Origin: Xenorhabdus beddingii
GTDB lineage: Bacteria; Pseudomonadota; Gammaproteobacteria; Enterobacterales; Enterobacteriaceae
Assembly (NCBI RefSeq): GCF_002127545.1
Contig: NZ_MUBK01000006.1
Span: 78,618-142,617 of the forward strand
Direction: 5' to 3'
Length of the DNA: 64,000 nucleotides
Program-made: the position numbers and the translations under genes
The notes under the pieces: model-generated
Told to the model about the DNA's origin: nothing
What the model saw: only the letters and a program-made list of their open reading frames with translations
Database searches by the model: none
Shown: piece after piece, positions 21,734 to 33,256 of the stretch
How the letters are laid out: every line of letters starts with the position of its first letter
Position numbering within the stretch: the first letter of the stretch is position 1

Positions 21734-24505
21734 ATGACAGAGGTAACCGTAAAATTACTGGCAGTAGAGATCCAGACATCGGTAGAACGTCTAATCCAGC
21801 AGTTCGCTGATGCTGGCATTCAGAAAACCGCAACTGACTCTGTTTCCCAGAAAGAAAAAGAAGCTTTGTTGGCCCACTTAAACCGCGAACAAGGCGGTTC
21901 TGGTGGCCAACCAGGTAAATTAACACTACAGCGTAAAACGCGCAGTACACTGAACGTCCCTGGCACCGGTGGCAAAAGTAAATCGGTAGCGATTGAAGTC
22001 CGCAAAAAACGCACATATGTAAACCGCGATGCTGTTGAACAGACTAAAGCGGAAGAACAGGCGAAGCGTGAAGCGGAAGAGCAGGCTCGGCGCGAGGCAG
22101 AAGAGAAGGCGCGGCTTGAAGCTGAAGCGAAAAAACTCGCGGAAGAGCAAGCTAAACGTGAAGCTGAAGAAATAGCGAAGCGTGAAGCAGAAGAGAGCGC
22201 TCAACGTGAAGCAGAAGAAAAAGCCAAACGTGAAGAGACGAAAGGCTCTCAGCGTGAGGCGGCGGAAAAAGAAAAAGTGACTAAGCAACATACCGAAAAC
22301 AAACCAAAATCAGTTCAGACTGAGTCTGCCGCGCAAAATGAAAAAGCGCGTCGTGAAGCCGAAGCTGCAAATTTAAAACGTAAAGCTGAAGAAGAAGTGC
22401 GCCGTAAGGTGGAAGAAGAAGCGAAACGTGTTGCAGAAGAAGCGCGTAAAATGGCAGAAGAAAATAAAGACAAATGGTCTAATGATTCTGATACCAGTGA
22501 AAGCACCGACTACCATGTAACCACTTCCCGCTATGCCCGCGATGCGGAAGATGAAAATGACGCCAAAGTTGAAGGCGACCGTCGTTCCCGCACTCGTGGC
22601 GGCAAAGCTGCCCGTCAGAAGAAGAACAACAAACATTCTGAATCTAAAGCTGATCGTGAAGAAGCGCGTGCAGTTGGCCGTAACAAAGGCAAACATCGCA
22701 AGCCAAGCACTTTACAGCAAAGTTTCAATAAACCTGTTGTTGCGGTTAACCGTGATGTTGTGATTGGTGAAACAATTACCGTCGCTGAACTGGCTAACAA
22801 GATGGCAGTCAAAGGTGCCCAAGTCATCAAGACTATGATGAACATGGGCGCAATGGTGACCATCAATCAGGTTATCGACCAAGAAACAGCACAAATGGTT
22901 GCTGAAGAAATGGGGCACAAAGTTTTCCTGCGTCGTGAAAACGAGCTGGAAGAAGCGCTGATGAGTGATCGTGATACGGGTGAAACGCTGGCAGAATCTC
23001 GTGCACCGGTTGTCACCATTATGGGTCACGTTGACCACGGTAAAACCTCTCTGCTGGATTATATCCGCTCCACGAAAGTGGCGTCTGGAGAAGCAGGTGG
23101 CATTACTCAGCATATCGGTGCATATCATGTGAAAACTGAAAAAGGCATGATCACCTTCTTGGATACCCCAGGCCATGCCGCGTTCACCTCCATGCGTGCC
23201 CGTGGTGCGAAAGCAACGGATATCGTTGTTCTGGTCGTTGCTGCAGATGATGGCGTGATGCCTCAGACCATCGAAGCTATCCAGCATGCTAAAGCAGCCA
23301 ACGTGCCTGTTGTGGTCGCGGTGAACAAGATCGATAAGCCAGAAGCTGATCCGGATCGTGTGAAGACTGAATTGTCACAGTATGGCATCATGCCAGAAGA
23401 GTGGGGCGGCGAAAACCAGTTCATGAATGTGTCTGCGAAAGCAGGTCTTGGCATTGATGAATTGCTGGAAGCCATCCTGCTTCAGGCAGAAGTGCTTGAA
23501 CTGAAAGCCGTCCGTACCGGCATGGCAAATGGTGTGGTGATTGAATCCTTCCTGGATAAAGGCCGTGGCCCGGTTGCGACCATTCTGGTTCAGTCTGGTA
23601 CGCTGAATAAAGGCGACATCGTCCTGTGTGGCTTCGAATATGGCCGTATTCGTGCGATGCGTAACGAACTTGGCCGTGAAGTGTCTTCGGCGGGTCCATC
23701 TATTCCAGTGGAAATCTTGGGCCTGTCCAATGTTCCATCTGCGGGTGATGAAGCGACAGTTGTGCGTGATGAGAAGAAAGCGCGTGAAGTGGCACTGTAC
23801 CGTCAGGGTAAATTCCGCGAAGTGAAGCTGGCTCGTCAGCAGAAATCCAAGCTGGAAAACATCTTTGCTAACATGGAAGAAGGTAAGGTATCTGAACTGA
23901 ACATCGTTCTGAAAACCGACGTTCAAGGTACATGTGAAGCAATTTGTGACTCCCTGCTGAAACTGTCTACTGATGAAGTAAAAGTGAAAATCATCGGTTC
24001 TGGCGTGGGTGGTATCACTGAAACTGATGCGACATTGGCTGCGGCATCCAACGCTATCATTCTGGGCTTCAACGTTCGTGCTGATGCGTCTGCACGTCGT
24101 GTCATCGAAAACGAAAGTCTGGATCTGCGTTACTATTCCGTTATCTATAACCTGATTGATGAAATCAAACAGGCTATGAGCGGTATGCTGGCACCAGAAT
24201 ACAAACAGCAGATCATGGGTCTTGCAGAAGTTCGTGACGTATTTAAATCACCGAAATTTGGTGCTGTCGCGGGTTGTATGGTGACAGAAGGCACCATCAA
24301 GCGTAATAACCCAATCCGTGTTCTGCGTGATAACGTGGTCATTTACGAAGGTGAGCTGGAATCCTTGCGTCGCTTTAAGGATGATGTTAACGAAGTCCGT
24401 AATGGTATGGAATGTGGTATCGGTGTGAAGAACTACAATGATGTTCGCGTTGGCGATATGATTGAAGTCTTTGAAGTGATTGAAATTAAACGCTCCATCG
24501 ATTAA
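21734..24505 (+). CDS. infB: Translation initiation factor IF-2
   Basis: GTPase that places initiator tRNA on the 30S subunit and drives subunit joining. 923 aa, longer than E. coli (890). The extra length lies in the N-terminal charged segment (residues ~105-250), made of repeated [17 protein letters not shown] units. G1 GHVDHGKT is at 431-438, then DTPGHAAF and NKIDKPEAD. The C-terminal fMet-tRNA-binding domain ends [13 protein letters not shown]. The repetitive segment is where IF-2 differs most between related bacteria. Confidence 0.98.
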   Translation: MTEVTVKLLAVEIQTSVERLIQQFADAGIQKTATDSVSQKEKEALLAHLNREQGGSGGQPGKLTLQRKTRSTLNVPGTGGKSKSVAIEVRKKRTYVNRDAVEQTKAEEQAKREAEEQARREAEEKARLEAEAKKLAEEQAKREAEEIAKREAEESAQREAEEKAKREETKGSQREAAEKEKVTKQHTENKPKSVQTESAAQNEKARREAEAANLKRKAEEEVRRKVEEEAKRVAEEARKMAEENKDKWSNDSDTSESTDYHVTTSRYARDAEDENDAKVEGDRRSRTRGGKAARQKKNNKHSESKADREEARAVGRNKGKHRKPSTLQQSFNKPVVAVNRDVVIGETITVAELANKMAVKGAQVIKTMMNMGAMVTINQVIDQETAQMVAEEMGHKVFLRRENELEEALMSDRDTGETLAESRAPVVTIMGHVDHGKTSLLDYIRSTKVASGEAGGITQHIGAYHVKTEKGMITFLDTPGHAAFTSMRARGAKATDIVVLVVAADDGVMPQTIEAIQHAKAANVPVVVAVNKIDKPEADPDRVKTELSQYGIMPEEWGGENQFMNVSAKAGLGIDELLEAILLQAEVLELKAVRTGMANGVVIESFLDKGRGPVATILVQSGTLNKGDIVLCGFEYGRIRAMRNELGREVSSAGPSIPVEILGLSNVPSAGDEATVVRDEKKAREVALYRQGKFREVKLARQQKSKLENIFANMEEGKVSELNIVLKTDVQGTCEAICDSLLKLSTDEVKVKIIGSGVGGITETDATLAAASNAIILGFNVRADASARRVIENESLDLRYYSVIYNLIDEIKQAMSGMLAPEYKQQIMGLAEVRDVFKSPKFGAVAGCMVTEGTIKRNNPIRVLRDNVVIYEGELESLRRFKDDVNEVRNGMECGIGVKNYNDVRVGDMIEVFEVIEIKRSID

Positions 24506-24580
24506 TACCATTATCTATCAAATAGATTCATTCCATTCTTGGGGGGCTTAATGCCCCCCAAAATGTCAGGAGATATAACA

Positions 24581-24991
24581 ATGGCAAAAGAATTCAGTCG
24601 TACTCAGCGCGTTGCACAAGAAATGCAAAAAGAAATTGCCATCATTTTACAGCGTGAAATTAAAGATCCACGCATTGGCATGGCAACCGTTTCTGGTGTT
24701 GAGGTTTCCCGCGATCTGGCCTATGCCAAAGTATTTGTAACCTTTCTGAATGTTCTGGTGGAAGGACATGATACAGAGATGGTTAAAGAGGGTATCAAGG
24801 CATTGAACGAAGCCTCCGGTTTCATCCGTTCCCTGCTGGGTAAAGCGATGCGTCTGCGGGTCGTTCCTGAACTGACATTCTCTTATGACAGCTCTCTGGT
24901 GGAAGGGATGCGTATGTCGAATTTGGTCAGCAACGTTGTAAAAAATGACACGCAGCGCCGTGTCACTGCGGATCGCAACGAGGAAGAGTAA
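24581..24991 (+). CDS. rbfA: 30S ribosome-binding factor A
   Basis: KH-fold protein that acts in 30S maturation and cold adaptation. From ATG 24581 (AGGAGATATAACA upstream) the product is 136 aa. [20 protein letters not shown] and VFVTFLNV are typical. The stop codon overlaps the truB start by one base (TAATG), so translation is coupled. Confidence 0.97.
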   Translation: MAKEFSRTQRVAQEMQKEIAIILQREIKDPRIGMATVSGVEVSRDLAYAKVFVTFLNVLVEGHDTEMVKEGIKALNEASGFIRSLLGKAMRLRVVPELTFSYDSSLVEGMRMSNLVSNVVKNDTQRRVTADRNEEE

Positions 24992-25938
24992 TGGGTCGCC
25001 GTCGTAGGGGCCGTGCGATACACGGTGTACTGTTGCTGGATAAGCCACAGGATATTTCCTCCAATGATGCGTTACAGAAAGTAAGGCGGATCTTCAATGC
25101 CTGCAAGGCAGGCCATACGGGTGCGCTGGACCCACTGGCTACGGGCATGTTGCCGATTTGTCTGGGTGAAGCGACCAAGTTTTCCCAATTCCTGCTGGAT
25201 TCTGATAAACGCTATCGGGTCATTGCCCGTCTGGGGCAACGCACAGATACTTCAGATTCACATGGAACCCTCATTAGTGAACGTGAAGTACAGCTTACCC
25301 AATCCCAGCTTGATGATGCGCTGGAGACATTCCGTGGTGATACCATGCAGGTTCCTTCCATGTACTCTGCACTGAAACATCAGGGGAAACCGTTATACGA
25401 ATATGCCCGCCAGGGTATTGAAATTGAGCGGGAAGCGCGTCCTATCACTGTTTACGAATTGCAATTCATTCGCTGGGAAGGAAATGAACTGGAATTGGAA
25501 ATACATTGCTCGAAGGGAACTTACATCCGTACCATCATTGATGACTTAGGTGAACTTTTGGGCTGTGGCGCCCATGTTATTTATCTACGCCGTTTACAGG
25601 TTGCCAATTATCCCAATCAAAGAATGGTAACGCTGGAACAGTTATATGAATTGAAACAACAGGCTGAAGATCAAGAAATGGAAGCGGGTAAGCTATTAGA
25701 TCCATTGCTATTGCCGATGGATACCGCTGTTGCTCATTTTCCTGTGATTCACTTGGCATCCGTGGTTGCGTCTTATTTCAAGCAAGGGCAACCCGTTCGC
25801 AGCAGGCACGATTTGGCTTCGGGCGAATGGGTGCGCGTCACTGAAGGCGATGAAAATAAATTCATCGGCATCGCGGTGATTGACGATGATGGGTTGGTTG
25901 CTCCCCGCCGTTTGGTTGTTGAAGATGAAATCGAATAA
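24991..25938 (+). CDS. truB: tRNA pseudouridine-55 synthase
   Basis: Makes pseudouridine 55 in the T-loop of tRNAs. 315 aa (E. coli 314). The catalytic aspartate is D47 in [22 protein letters not shown] is the conserved basic motif, and a C-terminal PUA domain ([16 protein letters not shown] onward) is present. Overlaps rbfA by one base. Confidence 0.97.
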   Translation: MGRRRRGRAIHGVLLLDKPQDISSNDALQKVRRIFNACKAGHTGALDPLATGMLPICLGEATKFSQFLLDSDKRYRVIARLGQRTDTSDSHGTLISEREVQLTQSQLDDALETFRGDTMQVPSMYSALKHQGKPLYEYARQGIEIEREARPITVYELQFIRWEGNELELEIHCSKGTYIRTIIDDLGELLGCGAHVIYLRRLQVANYPNQRMVTLEQLYELKQQAEDQEMEAGKLLDPLLLPMDTAVAHFPVIHLASVVASYFKQGQPVRSRHDLASGEWVRVTEGDENKFIGIAVIDDDGLVAPRRLVVEDEIE

Positions 25939-26113
25939 TGAGAGCAACCGACAAGGAATTCGAAGCAGACAAAAATTGTTTGGAAGCAGAGAAGGACAGC
26001 GATTGTGCTGTCTTGCGCTTCACTTATTTGCAGCGTAGAATACCGCGTCTACATGAGTTGCTGAATTAGAGATCGGCACTTGTCATTTTAAATTACATAT
26101 TTGGAGTTATACT

Positions 26114-26383
26114 ATGTCTCTAAGTACTACTGCAAAAGCGCAGATTATTGCTGAGTTTGGCCGTGGCGCTAACGACAGTGGTTCCAGTGAAGTTCAGATC
26201 GCACTGCTGACAACTGACATCAACCAACTGCAAGGTCACTTTTCAGAGCACAAAAAAGATCACCACAGCCGTCGTGGTCTGCTGAGAAAAGTTGCACAGC
26301 GTCGTAAGCTGCTGAACTACCTGAAGCGTAAAGATTTAGCACGTTACACTACGCTGATTGAGCGTCTGGGACTGCGTCGCTAA
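26114..26383 (+). CDS. rpsO: 30S ribosomal protein S15
   Basis: 89 aa, as in E. coli. Contains the signature [20 protein letters not shown] followed by the RRGLL loop, and ends LIERLGLRR. Binds 16S rRNA at the central domain; in E. coli it also represses its own mRNA through a leader pseudoknot, and the 175-nt leader here could carry the same. A strong terminator follows. Confidence 0.98.
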   Translation: MSLSTTAKAQIIAEFGRGANDSGSSEVQIALLTTDINQLQGHFSEHKKDHHSRRGLLRKVAQRRKLLNYLKRKDLARYTTLIERLGLRR

Positions 26384-26400
26384 TCGATGAGTTTCGGTGG

Positions 26401-26427
26401 AAAGGGGCCTAATCAGGCCCCTTTTCT
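26401..26427 (+). terminator. Terminator of rpsO
   Basis: AAAGGGGCCT and AGGCCCCTTTTC pair around a 4-nt AATC loop with a T run. In E. coli this is the attenuating terminator between rpsO and pnp. Confidence 0.93.
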
Positions 26428-26533
26428 TCTAGGAAACGGGATTACCTGAAAACGGGATTGAAACGCTTTAATACTGTTTATAAAATTTATACCGTTTCTA
26501 AGACTTGAACCTCTTCCGCTGCAGTGACTCGCG

Positions 26534-26577
26534 CGGCTAATGAGAGTCCTTAAGGGAATAAGCACTGTCATTAGTCG
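26534..26577 (+). promoter_or_regulatory. pnp leader hairpin
   Basis: CGGCTAATGA and TCATTAGTCG can pair (one G-U) around a 24-nt stem-loop region, 77 nt upstream of the pnp start. In E. coli a long leader hairpin in this place is cut by RNase III and lets PNPase autoregulate its message; I infer the same. The rest of 26428-26653 holds no gene. Confidence 0.55.
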
Positions 26578-26653
26578 TGAGGGTGTAGCAAGAAGAGAAT
26601 CTCTATGTTGCTGAGTGTTAAAAATCGGCAACACTAAACAAAGGAAAATTATT

Positions 26654-28792
26654 TTGCTGAATCCGATTGTTCGTAAATTCCAGTATGGTCAACACACTGT
26701 GACCATCGAAACCGGCATGATGGCTCGTCAGGCGACGGCAGCCGTTATGGTAAATATGGATGACACAGCGGTATTTGTTACTGTTGTTGGTCAGAAAAAA
26801 ATGAAAGCAGGTCAGGATTTCTTCCCCCTGACCGTAAATTATCAAGAGCGTACTTATGCTGCGGGTCGCATTCCGGGAAGTTTCTTCCGTCGTGAAGGTC
26901 GTCCGGGAGAAGGTGAAACCCTCGTAGCCCGTCTGATTGACCGCCCTCTGCGTCCCCTGTTCCCGGAAGGTTTCCTGAACGAAGTTCAAATCATCGCGAC
27001 AGTGGTTTCTGTTAACCCACAGATTAACCCTGATATCGTTGCTATGATTGGTGCCTCTGCGGCATTGGCGCTGTCTGGCATTCCGTTCAATGGCCCGATT
27101 GGTGCTGCCCGCGTTGGTTACATCAACGATCAGTATGTACTGAACCCAACCAGCGATGAACTGAAAAACAGTCGTCTGGATCTGGTGGTTGCAGGTACCG
27201 AAGGTGCCGTATTGATGGTGGAATCCGAAGCGGAACTGCTGACCGAAGAACAAATGTTGGGTGCGGTGGTATTTGGTCACGAGCAGCAGCAGATCGTCAT
27301 TGAGAACATCAATGCCCTGGCCGCTGAAACAGGCAAAGAAAAATGGGATTGGGCTCCAGAGTCTGTTAACCAGCCACTGCATGAGCGTGTTGCTGAACTG
27401 GCTGAAAGCCGTTTGGGTGATGCCTACCGTATTACTGAGAAACAAGAGCGTTACGCTCAGGTCAATACCATCAAAGAAGAAGTTTCTGCGATCATTCTGG
27501 CAGAATCTGCGGAAAAAGGTATTGAACTGGATGAGAGCGAAGTTCTTGACGTGCTGTCCGTTCTGGAGAAAAACGTCGTTCGTGGCCGTGTCCTGCGTGG
27601 TGAACCCCGCATTGATGGTCGTGAAAAAGACATGGTTCGTGCTCTGGATGTCCGCACTGGCGTACTGCCACGTACCCACGGCTCCTCTCTGTTCACCCGT
27701 GGTGAAACTCAGGCACTGGTTGCGGCAACTCTGGGTACAGAGCGTGATGCGCAAGTCATTGATGAACTGATGGGTGAGCGTACAGACCGCTTCCTGTTCC
27801 ACTACAACTTCCCTCCATACTCTGTTGGTGAAACAGGCATGGTCGGCTCACCAAAACGCCGTGAGATTGGCCATGGTCGTCTGGCAAAACGTGGTGTGTT
27901 GGCTGTTATGCCAAGCATCAACGAGTTCCCGTATACCGTTCGCGTTGTGTCTGAAATCACTGAATCCAACGGTTCCTCTTCTATGGCTTCCGTTTGTGGT
28001 GCATCTCTGGCACTGATGGATGCCGGTGTGCCGATTAAGGCAGCCGTTGCGGGTATCGCGATGGGACTGGTGAAAGAAGGGGATAACTTTGTTGTTCTGT
28101 CTGACATTCTGGGTGATGAAGATCATCTGGGCGACATGGACTTCAAAGTTGCAGGTAGCCGTGATGGTATCAGTGCATTGCAGATGGACATCAAAATTGA
28201 AGGTATTACCCGTGAAATCATGCAGGTTGCCCTGAATCAGGCAAAAGGTGCCCGTTTGCACATTCTTAATGTGATGGAACAGGCAATCCAAAGCCCACGC
28301 AGCGATATCTCTCAATTTGCACCACGCATCCATACCATCAGAATTAATCCGGACAAGATCAAGGATGTGATTGGTAAAGGTGGTTCGGTGATCCGCGCAT
28401 TGACAGAAGAAACGGGCACCACCATTGAAATTGAAGACGATGGTACTGTGAAGATTGCAGCCACTGATGGTGATAAAGCACGTCACGCCATTAGACGTAT
28501 TGAAGAAATCACGGCTGAAGTTGAAGTCGGTCGCATCTATGCGGGTAAAGTGACCCGTATCGTTGATTTTGGTGCATTTGTTGCTATCGGCGGTGGTAAA
28601 GAAGGGCTGGTACACATTTCTCAAATCGCGGATAAACGTGTAGAGAAAGTCACCGATTATCTGCAATTAGGCCAGGAAGTCCCTGTTAAAGTCTTGGAAA
28701 TTGACCGTCAGGGCCGTATCCGTCTTAGCATGAAAGAAGCGGTCACTGTGACCGATGAAGCACCTAAGGCACCAGAGTCATCTGTAGAATAA
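26654..28792 (+). CDS. pnp: Polyribonucleotide nucleotidyltransferase (PNPase)
   Basis: Phosphorolytic 3'-5' exoribonuclease and core of the degradosome. The TTG start at 26654 follows AAAGGA and gives 712 aa (E. coli 711), beginning [20 protein letters not shown]. Two RNase PH domains ([33 protein letters not shown]) are followed by the KH domain ([18 protein letters not shown]) and the S1 domain ([20 protein letters not shown]). Followed by nlpI and deaD, as in E. coli. Confidence 0.98.
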   Translation: MLNPIVRKFQYGQHTVTIETGMMARQATAAVMVNMDDTAVFVTVVGQKKMKAGQDFFPLTVNYQERTYAAGRIPGSFFRREGRPGEGETLVARLIDRPLRPLFPEGFLNEVQIIATVVSVNPQINPDIVAMIGASAALALSGIPFNGPIGAARVGYINDQYVLNPTSDELKNSRLDLVVAGTEGAVLMVESEAELLTEEQMLGAVVFGHEQQQIVIENINALAAETGKEKWDWAPESVNQPLHERVAELAESRLGDAYRITEKQERYAQVNTIKEEVSAIILAESAEKGIELDESEVLDVLSVLEKNVVRGRVLRGEPRIDGREKDMVRALDVRTGVLPRTHGSSLFTRGETQALVAATLGTERDAQVIDELMGERTDRFLFHYNFPPYSVGETGMVGSPKRREIGHGRLAKRGVLAVMPSINEFPYTVRVVSEITESNGSSSMASVCGASLALMDAGVPIKAAVAGIAMGLVKEGDNFVVLSDILGDEDHLGDMDFKVAGSRDGISALQMDIKIEGITREIMQVALNQAKGARLHILNVMEQAIQSPRSDISQFAPRIHTIRINPDKIKDVIGKGGSVIRALTEETGTTIEIEDDGTVKIAATDGDKARHAIRRIEEITAEVEVGRIYAGKVTRIVDFGAFVAIGGGKEGLVHISQIADKRVEKVTDYLQLGQEVPVKVLEIDRQGRIRLSMKEAVTVTDEAPKAPESSVE

Positions 28793-28805
28793 ATTTGACG
28801 TAAAG

Positions 28806-28837
28806 AGCGGCGTCCTGTAAAAAGGGCGCCGTTTATC
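28806..28837 (+). terminator. Hairpin after pnp
   Basis: CGGCGTCC and GGGCGCCG pair over 8 bp with one G-U and are followed by TTTAT. A weak terminator, so some readthrough into nlpI is likely. Confidence 0.6.
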
Positions 28838-28981
28838 CCTAATTATATTTCGAATTGCAGTTAATAAATCTACGGCTCGAAAAATGAAGGGAAAAGTCAG
28901 TTTTGGGCAGGATGCCTGAAATATACAATGTGGGTGGAGTAACAGGGCATTCTGATTAATGTCTGACTTCGGGAGTGGGAA

Positions 28982-29866
28982 ATGAATTCTTTTCTGCGCT
29001 GGTGTTATGTTGCAGCTATTTTTCTCCTGGTGGGATGTGGCAGCACGGGATGGCGTAAAAATGAAGTTATTGCGATTCCATTACAACCGACATTGCAACA
29101 AGAGGTTATTCTGGCTCGCATGGAACAAATACTTGCGAGTCGGTCACTTACGGAAGATGAGTACGCACAGCTTTTATATGAGCGTGGTGTGCTGTATGAT
29201 AGCCTAGGACTGAGAGCATTAGCGCAGAATGATTTTTCAGTAGCTTTGTCTATCCGTCCTGATATTCCTGAAATTTTTAATTATCTAGGAATTTATTTTA
29301 CGCAGGCAGGCAATTTTGATTCTGCCTATGAAGCGTTTGATTCTGTTTTAGAGCTTGATCCAATTTACAACTACGCGCGAATGAATCGCGGCATTGCACT
29401 GTATTACGGTGGCCGCTATCGATTGGCGCAGGATGATCTGCAGGCGTTTTATCAAGACGATCCAAATGATCCCTTCCGTTCGTTGTGGTTGTACCTTGTG
29501 GAAACGAAAATCGATCCTAAGGTTGCAATGATTAATTTGTCGTACCATTTTGACAAAGCGAACCGGGGGCTATGGGGCTGGAATATCGTTGAATTCTATT
29601 TGGGCAAAATCAGTGAGAAAACATTGATGGAGCGCTTACAACAGAATTCGGCGGATAACACTTCGCTCGCTGAGCATCTCAGTGAAACTGACTTCTATTT
29701 AGGTAAACATTACCTAAGTCTGGGGGATGAGGATAACGCAGCTGCGTTATTCAAGCTGACGGTAGCTAACAATGCACATAACTTTGTTGAGCACCGCTAC
29801 GCATTGTTGGAATTGGCGCTACTAGGCCAAAGACAAGATGATTTATCGGAATCGAACCAACAATAG
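28982..29866 (+). CDS. nlpI: Lipoprotein NlpI
   Basis: Outer-membrane lipoprotein that acts as an adaptor for the protease Prc on MepS and scaffolds peptidoglycan hydrolases. 294 aa, as in E. coli. The signal peptide ends in the lipobox LVGCG, with the acylated Cys at residue 19. TPR repeats follow, for example [20 protein letters not shown] and [20 protein letters not shown]. It lies between pnp and deaD in the conserved order. Confidence 0.97.
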   Translation: MNSFLRWCYVAAIFLLVGCGSTGWRKNEVIAIPLQPTLQQEVILARMEQILASRSLTEDEYAQLLYERGVLYDSLGLRALAQNDFSVALSIRPDIPEIFNYLGIYFTQAGNFDSAYEAFDSVLELDPIYNYARMNRGIALYYGGRYRLAQDDLQAFYQDDPNDPFRSLWLYLVETKIDPKVAMINLSYHFDKANRGLWGWNIVEFYLGKISEKTLMERLQQNSADNTSLAEHLSETDFYLGKHYLSLGDEDNAAALFKLTVANNAHNFVEHRYALLELALLGQRQDDLSESNQQ

Positions 29867-29966
29867 CTGACGAACATTTTCACGACAGATTTTTAAGTCC
29901 ACATCTTGCGAGGTGGGGGCTTGTTTGTTCGTTTAATAACATAATTTGAGCCAGTTCACATTTTAA

Positions 29967-30047
29967 ATGAAAATGACAGAAATTCTTTTCACTGTGTTAT
30001 GTAGACTGGCCGCCACGATTAATGAGGCACCATTACATGACCACTGA
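29967..30047 (+). CDS. yrbN: YrbN-like 26-residue leader peptide overlapping deaD
   Basis: Short frame encoding [20 protein letters not shown] and then APLHDH. Its stop lies 11 nt inside deaD (frame +1), so ribosomes ending here can restart at deaD ATG 30037. E. coli has a 26-residue ORF, yrbN, at exactly this position, and the CRLAA core is what I recall of it; the recall needs an alignment. The likely role is translational coupling or cold-responsive control of deaD. No strong Shine-Dalgarno is visible. Confidence 0.72.
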   Translation: MKMTEILFTVLCRLAATINEAPLHDH

Positions 30048-31989
30048 GACTGAAATCTCTTTTGCTGATTTAGGTTTATCGGCACCTATTCTTTCTGCAC
30101 TGGGAGACCTGGGCTATGAGAAGCCTTCTCCTATTCAACAACAATGTATTCCCCATTTGCTGAATGGTAGTGACGTGCTGGGCATGGCACAGACGGGTAG
30201 CGGTAAAACCGCAGCATTCAGCTTACCTTTACTCAATAACATTGATGCTGAACTTAAAGCTCCACAGATCCTTGTGTTAGCACCAACCCGTGAACTGGCG
30301 GTACAGGTTGCTGAAGCGTGTTCAGATTTCTCCAAGCATATGCGCAATGTAAATGTTGTTGCGCTTTACGGTGGACAACGTTACGACGTCCAATTACGTG
30401 CCCTGCGTCAGGGACCACAAGTTGTAGTGGGAACACCGGGCCGTCTGCTGGACCATCTGAAACGCGGAACTTTGGATTTGTCCAACCTGAAAGGTTTGGT
30501 ACTGGATGAAGCCGACGAAATGTTACGTATGGGCTTCATCGAAGATGTTGAAAACATCATGAGCCAGATCCCGGCTGAACATCAAACCGCACTGTTTTCA
30601 GCAACGATGCCTGAAGCGATTCGTCGTATTACCCGTCGCTTCATGAATAACCCACAAGAAGTCCGCATTCAGAGCAGCGTAACAAACCGTCCTGACATCA
30701 GCCAGAGCTACTGGTCTGTGTACGGCGTGCGCAAAAATGAAGCGCTGGTACGCTTCCTTGAAGCAGAAGATTTTGATGCTGCGATTATTTTCGTGCGTAC
30801 CAAGAATGCAACGCTGGAAGTGGCAGAGACTCTGGAGCGCAATGGCTACAACTCTGCGGCACTGAATGGTGATATGAATCAGTCTCTGCGTGAGCAGACT
30901 CTTGAGCGCCTGAAAGATGGCCGCTTGGACATTCTGATTGCGACCGATGTTGCCGCCCGTGGCTTGGATGTTGAGCGCATCAGCCTGGTCGTTAACTATG
31001 ACATCCCAATGGATGCCGAGTCCTATGTACACCGTATCGGTCGTACTGGCCGTGCAGGACGTGCGGGTCGTGCCTTGTTGTTTGTTGAAAACCGCGAGCG
31101 TCGCCTGTTGCGTAACGTTGAACGCACCATGAAACTGGCAATCCCAGAAGTTGAACTGCCGAATGCAGAGCTTCTGAGCCAGCGTCGTCTGGAGAAATTC
31201 GCGGCTAATGTTCAGCAACAATTGGAAAGTAGTGACCTGGATCAATACCGTTCACTGCTGTCTAAACTGGGTACCGGCGATGAGCTGGATATGGAAACAC
31301 TGGCATCAGCCCTGCTGAAAATGGCACAGGGTGAACGTCCTCTTATTCTGCCACCTGATCCAGTACGCCGCCCACGCCGTGAATTCAACGATCGTGATGA
31401 TCGTCGTCGTAACGGCAACAGCACCAGCAATAGTAATGGCTTTGGTGATCGTGACAGAGGTGATCGGGGTGATCGTCCTCGTCGTGAACGCCGCGATGTG
31501 GGTGACATGGAACTGTATCGCATTGAAGTAGGTCGTGATGATGGTGTTGAAGTTCGCCACATCGTGGGTGCTATCGCGAATGAAGGTGATATCAGCAGCC
31601 GTTACATCGGTAATATCAAGCTGTTTGCAACTCACTCTACCATTGAATTGCCAAAAGGGATGCCAGGAGAGTTACTGTCTCACTTTACTCGTACCCGTAT
31701 CCTGAACAAACCTCTGAACATGCAATTGATGGGTGATGCACAGCCATTTGAACGCCGCGAGCGTCGTGGTGGTGGCCGCAATGGTAACGGCGGTAGCGCT
31801 GGCAATGGCGGTAACGGCGGCAATGGCTCACGTCGTGATCGTGATGGTTCGAGCAATAACGGTGGTGGCCGTCGTTTTAGCAGCGAACGTCGTGGTGGTG
31901 AGCGTGGTTCTTTCCGCGGTCGCAGCAACGATGATTTCAATGGTGGCGCTCCACGTCGTCGCCCAAGCAACAGCACCAGCAACGCATAA
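30037..31989 (+). CDS. deaD: Cold-shock DEAD-box RNA helicase DeaD/CsdA
   Basis: ATP-dependent RNA helicase for 50S assembly and mRNA decay at low temperature. From ATG 30037 (GAGG upstream) the product is 650 aa. Walker A is AQTGSGKT (51-58), DEAD lies near 157, then SAT, and the arginine-finger motif [15 protein letters not shown]. An RNA-binding domain near residue 490 ([20 protein letters not shown]) follows, with Arg/Gly/Asn-rich tracts on both sides. ATG 30022 is also in frame but sits over the Shine-Dalgarno. Confidence 0.97.
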   Translation: MTTETEISFADLGLSAPILSALGDLGYEKPSPIQQQCIPHLLNGSDVLGMAQTGSGKTAAFSLPLLNNIDAELKAPQILVLAPTRELAVQVAEACSDFSKHMRNVNVVALYGGQRYDVQLRALRQGPQVVVGTPGRLLDHLKRGTLDLSNLKGLVLDEADEMLRMGFIEDVENIMSQIPAEHQTALFSATMPEAIRRITRRFMNNPQEVRIQSSVTNRPDISQSYWSVYGVRKNEALVRFLEAEDFDAAIIFVRTKNATLEVAETLERNGYNSAALNGDMNQSLREQTLERLKDGRLDILIATDVAARGLDVERISLVVNYDIPMDAESYVHRIGRTGRAGRAGRALLFVENRERRLLRNVERTMKLAIPEVELPNAELLSQRRLEKFAANVQQQLESSDLDQYRSLLSKLGTGDELDMETLASALLKMAQGERPLILPPDPVRRPRREFNDRDDRRRNGNSTSNSNGFGDRDRGDRGDRPRRERRDVGDMELYRIEVGRDDGVEVRHIVGAIANEGDISSRYIGNIKLFATHSTIELPKGMPGELLSHFTRTRILNKPLNMQLMGDAQPFERRERRGGGRNGNGGSAGNGGNGGNGSRRDRDGSSNNGGGRRFSSERRGGERGSFRGRSNDDFNGGAPRRRPSNSTSNA

Positions 31990-31997
31990 GCAACACG

Positions 31998-32025
31998 TTA
32001 ACCGCCTTGCTTGATTGGCGGTTAA
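31998..32025 (+). terminator. First hairpin after deaD
   Basis: TTAACCGCC and GGCGGTTAA pair exactly around a 10-nt loop 9 bp after the stop. There is no T run, so it may protect the 3' end rather than terminate. Confidence 0.5.
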
Positions 32026-32027
32026 AC

Positions 32028-32097
32028 GTTGCATTGCATTGCAATGTATTGAAAAGCAATGTATTGAAAAATGTATTGCAAAATGTATTGCAAATAG
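32028..32097. repeat. Short tandem repeats after deaD
   Basis: Four imperfect copies of AATGTATTGMAAA (12-15 bp period), preceded by GCATTGCATTGCAAT. AT-rich and without coding potential; likely slippage-generated. Confidence 0.75.
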
Positions 32098-32126
32098 TGC
32101 AGCCAATAGCGCGATGATGCATTAAA

Positions 32127-32166
32127 TAAGACCCTTTCTCTTAACGGAGAAAGGGTCTATTTTTAT
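32127..32166 (+). terminator. Strong terminator downstream of deaD
   Basis: AGACCCTTTCTC and GAGAAAGGGTCT pair around TTAACG with a TATTTTTATTT tail. It ends the conserved nusA-deaD block. Repeated TGTCATAG motifs follow at 32171-32200. Confidence 0.9.
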
Positions 32167-32215
32167 TTGCGTCATAGCGCTATGTCATAGCGTGTCATAG
32201 TACTTCACATGAAAT

Positions 32216-32371
32216 TTATTTTATGCTGGTATGCTTGGAAATACGTTTGCTCAGTTCACCCTTGGCCTCAATATCTGAAAGTAAGCGCTCACCTTGATGA
32301 GTCACCACTTTTCTTAACCTGCCATTGAAACCAGAATGAACGACTTCCTGCAAAATGCGCTCTTCTACCAT
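32216..32371 (-). CDS. Small protein of unknown function (51 aa)
   Basis: I do not recognise this protein. The ATG at 32371 has an excellent Shine-Dalgarno (GGGAGG, 7 nt spacing), which argues that it is expressed; an in-frame ATG at 32410 lacks one. The sequence (MVEERILQEVVHSGFNGRLR, then KVVTHQGERLLSDIEAKG) is basic and helical, loosely like the wing and last helix of a winged-helix domain. It lies between the deaD terminator and btsR, on the btsR strand. Confidence 0.5.
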   Translation of the reverse strand: MVEERILQEVVHSGFNGRLRKVVTHQGERLLSDIEAKGELSKRISKHTSIK

Positions 32372-32534
32372 ACTCAGTCCTCCCTCACTTTGGTCTAATG
32401 GATGAACCAATACCCGGTGTTTACATTCAAAAAGCTGCTTAATTCCTTTCAGAAAACCCTGTCTCTTGAGCAGCCAAGAGAATTTCCTTTGTTTAGTTGT
32501 CCATAAAATGGCGAAATAATGCCTTAAAGGGTGA

Positions 32535-33254
32535 TTAATTTAACCCCAATTCTTCTTTAAGGGGCTTCAAATAACGACGGCTAACGGGAATACGTTCATC
32601 ATTACTCAGAACCAATTCCGCTTGTCCATTTTCGCCGAAAACAATTTCCCGCAATTGAGTCATATTAACCAGATACTGACGATGACAGCGGGTCAAAGAG
32701 GTACGGGTTTCCAGAGTGCGCAGCGTTAGCTCAGTAAAACCTTCCTGACCATTGGCATTCATAACATACACACCGCTCAAGCGAGAAGTGACATACAGAA
32801 CATCATCCAACGGCATGAGCCATATCCGGCTATACCCTGTACAAGGGATATATTTCAATTGTTCATCTTCGCGTTGCAGATCCGCCAGATTTTGCTTTTG
32901 ATAGCCAGAACGTAAGCGTTGCAAGGTTTTGCTCAGGCGCTCTTTTTCCAGTGGCTTTAATAAATAATCGAAAGCATGTTCTTCAAAGGCTTGCACGGCA
33001 TATTCATCAAACGCAGTTAAAAAAACAATATAAGGACGATGCTCAGGATCGAGCATGCCTACCATTTCCAGTCCGGTAATGCGAGGCATTTGAATATCGA
33101 GGAAAACCACGTCCGGTTTCAGGCGATGAATGGCACCAATCGCTTCCACGGCGTTGGCACATTCACCGATGATTTGAATATCGGTTTCCTCTTCCAGCAG
33201 ACAACGCAAATTCTCACGCGCCAGGGGTTCATCATCAACAATCAATATGTTCAT
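32535..33254 (-). CDS. btsR: LytTR-family response regulator BtsR (YehT)
   Basis: Response regulator of the pyruvate-sensing BtsS/BtsR system, which in E. coli activates the pyruvate importer btsT. 239 aa, as in E. coli. The receiver domain (1-120) has D8/D9 in VDDEP and phosphorylation site D53 in [10 protein letters not shown]. The LytTR DNA-binding domain (about 135-236) includes [14 protein letters not shown] and [15 protein letters not shown]. Two bases separate it from btsS, so translation is coupled. No btsT gene is in the window. Confidence 0.93.
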   Translation of the reverse strand: MNILIVDDEPLARENLRCLLEEETDIQIIGECANAVEAIGAIHRLKPDVVFLDIQMPRITGLEMVGMLDPEHRPYIVFLTAFDEYAVQAFEEHAFDYLLKPLEKERLSKTLQRLRSGYQKQNLADLQREDEQLKYIPCTGYSRIWLMPLDDVLYVTSRLSGVYVMNANGQEGFTELTLRTLETRTSLTRCHRQYLVNMTQLREIVFGENGQAELVLSNDERIPVSRRYLKPLKEELGLN

Positions 33255-33256
33255 AT

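Noticed and set aside
21926..23926. Several long antisense frames opposite infB
   Set aside because: They mirror the repetitive GAA/GCG codons of infB (runs of Phe, Leu, Ser) and have no ribosome-binding sites.
26618..27802. 394-codon antisense frame opposite pnp
   Set aside because: No family resemblance, rich in Phe/Thr/Asn/His as expected from the reverse of an E. coli-like codon pattern; pnp is fully explained on the other strand.
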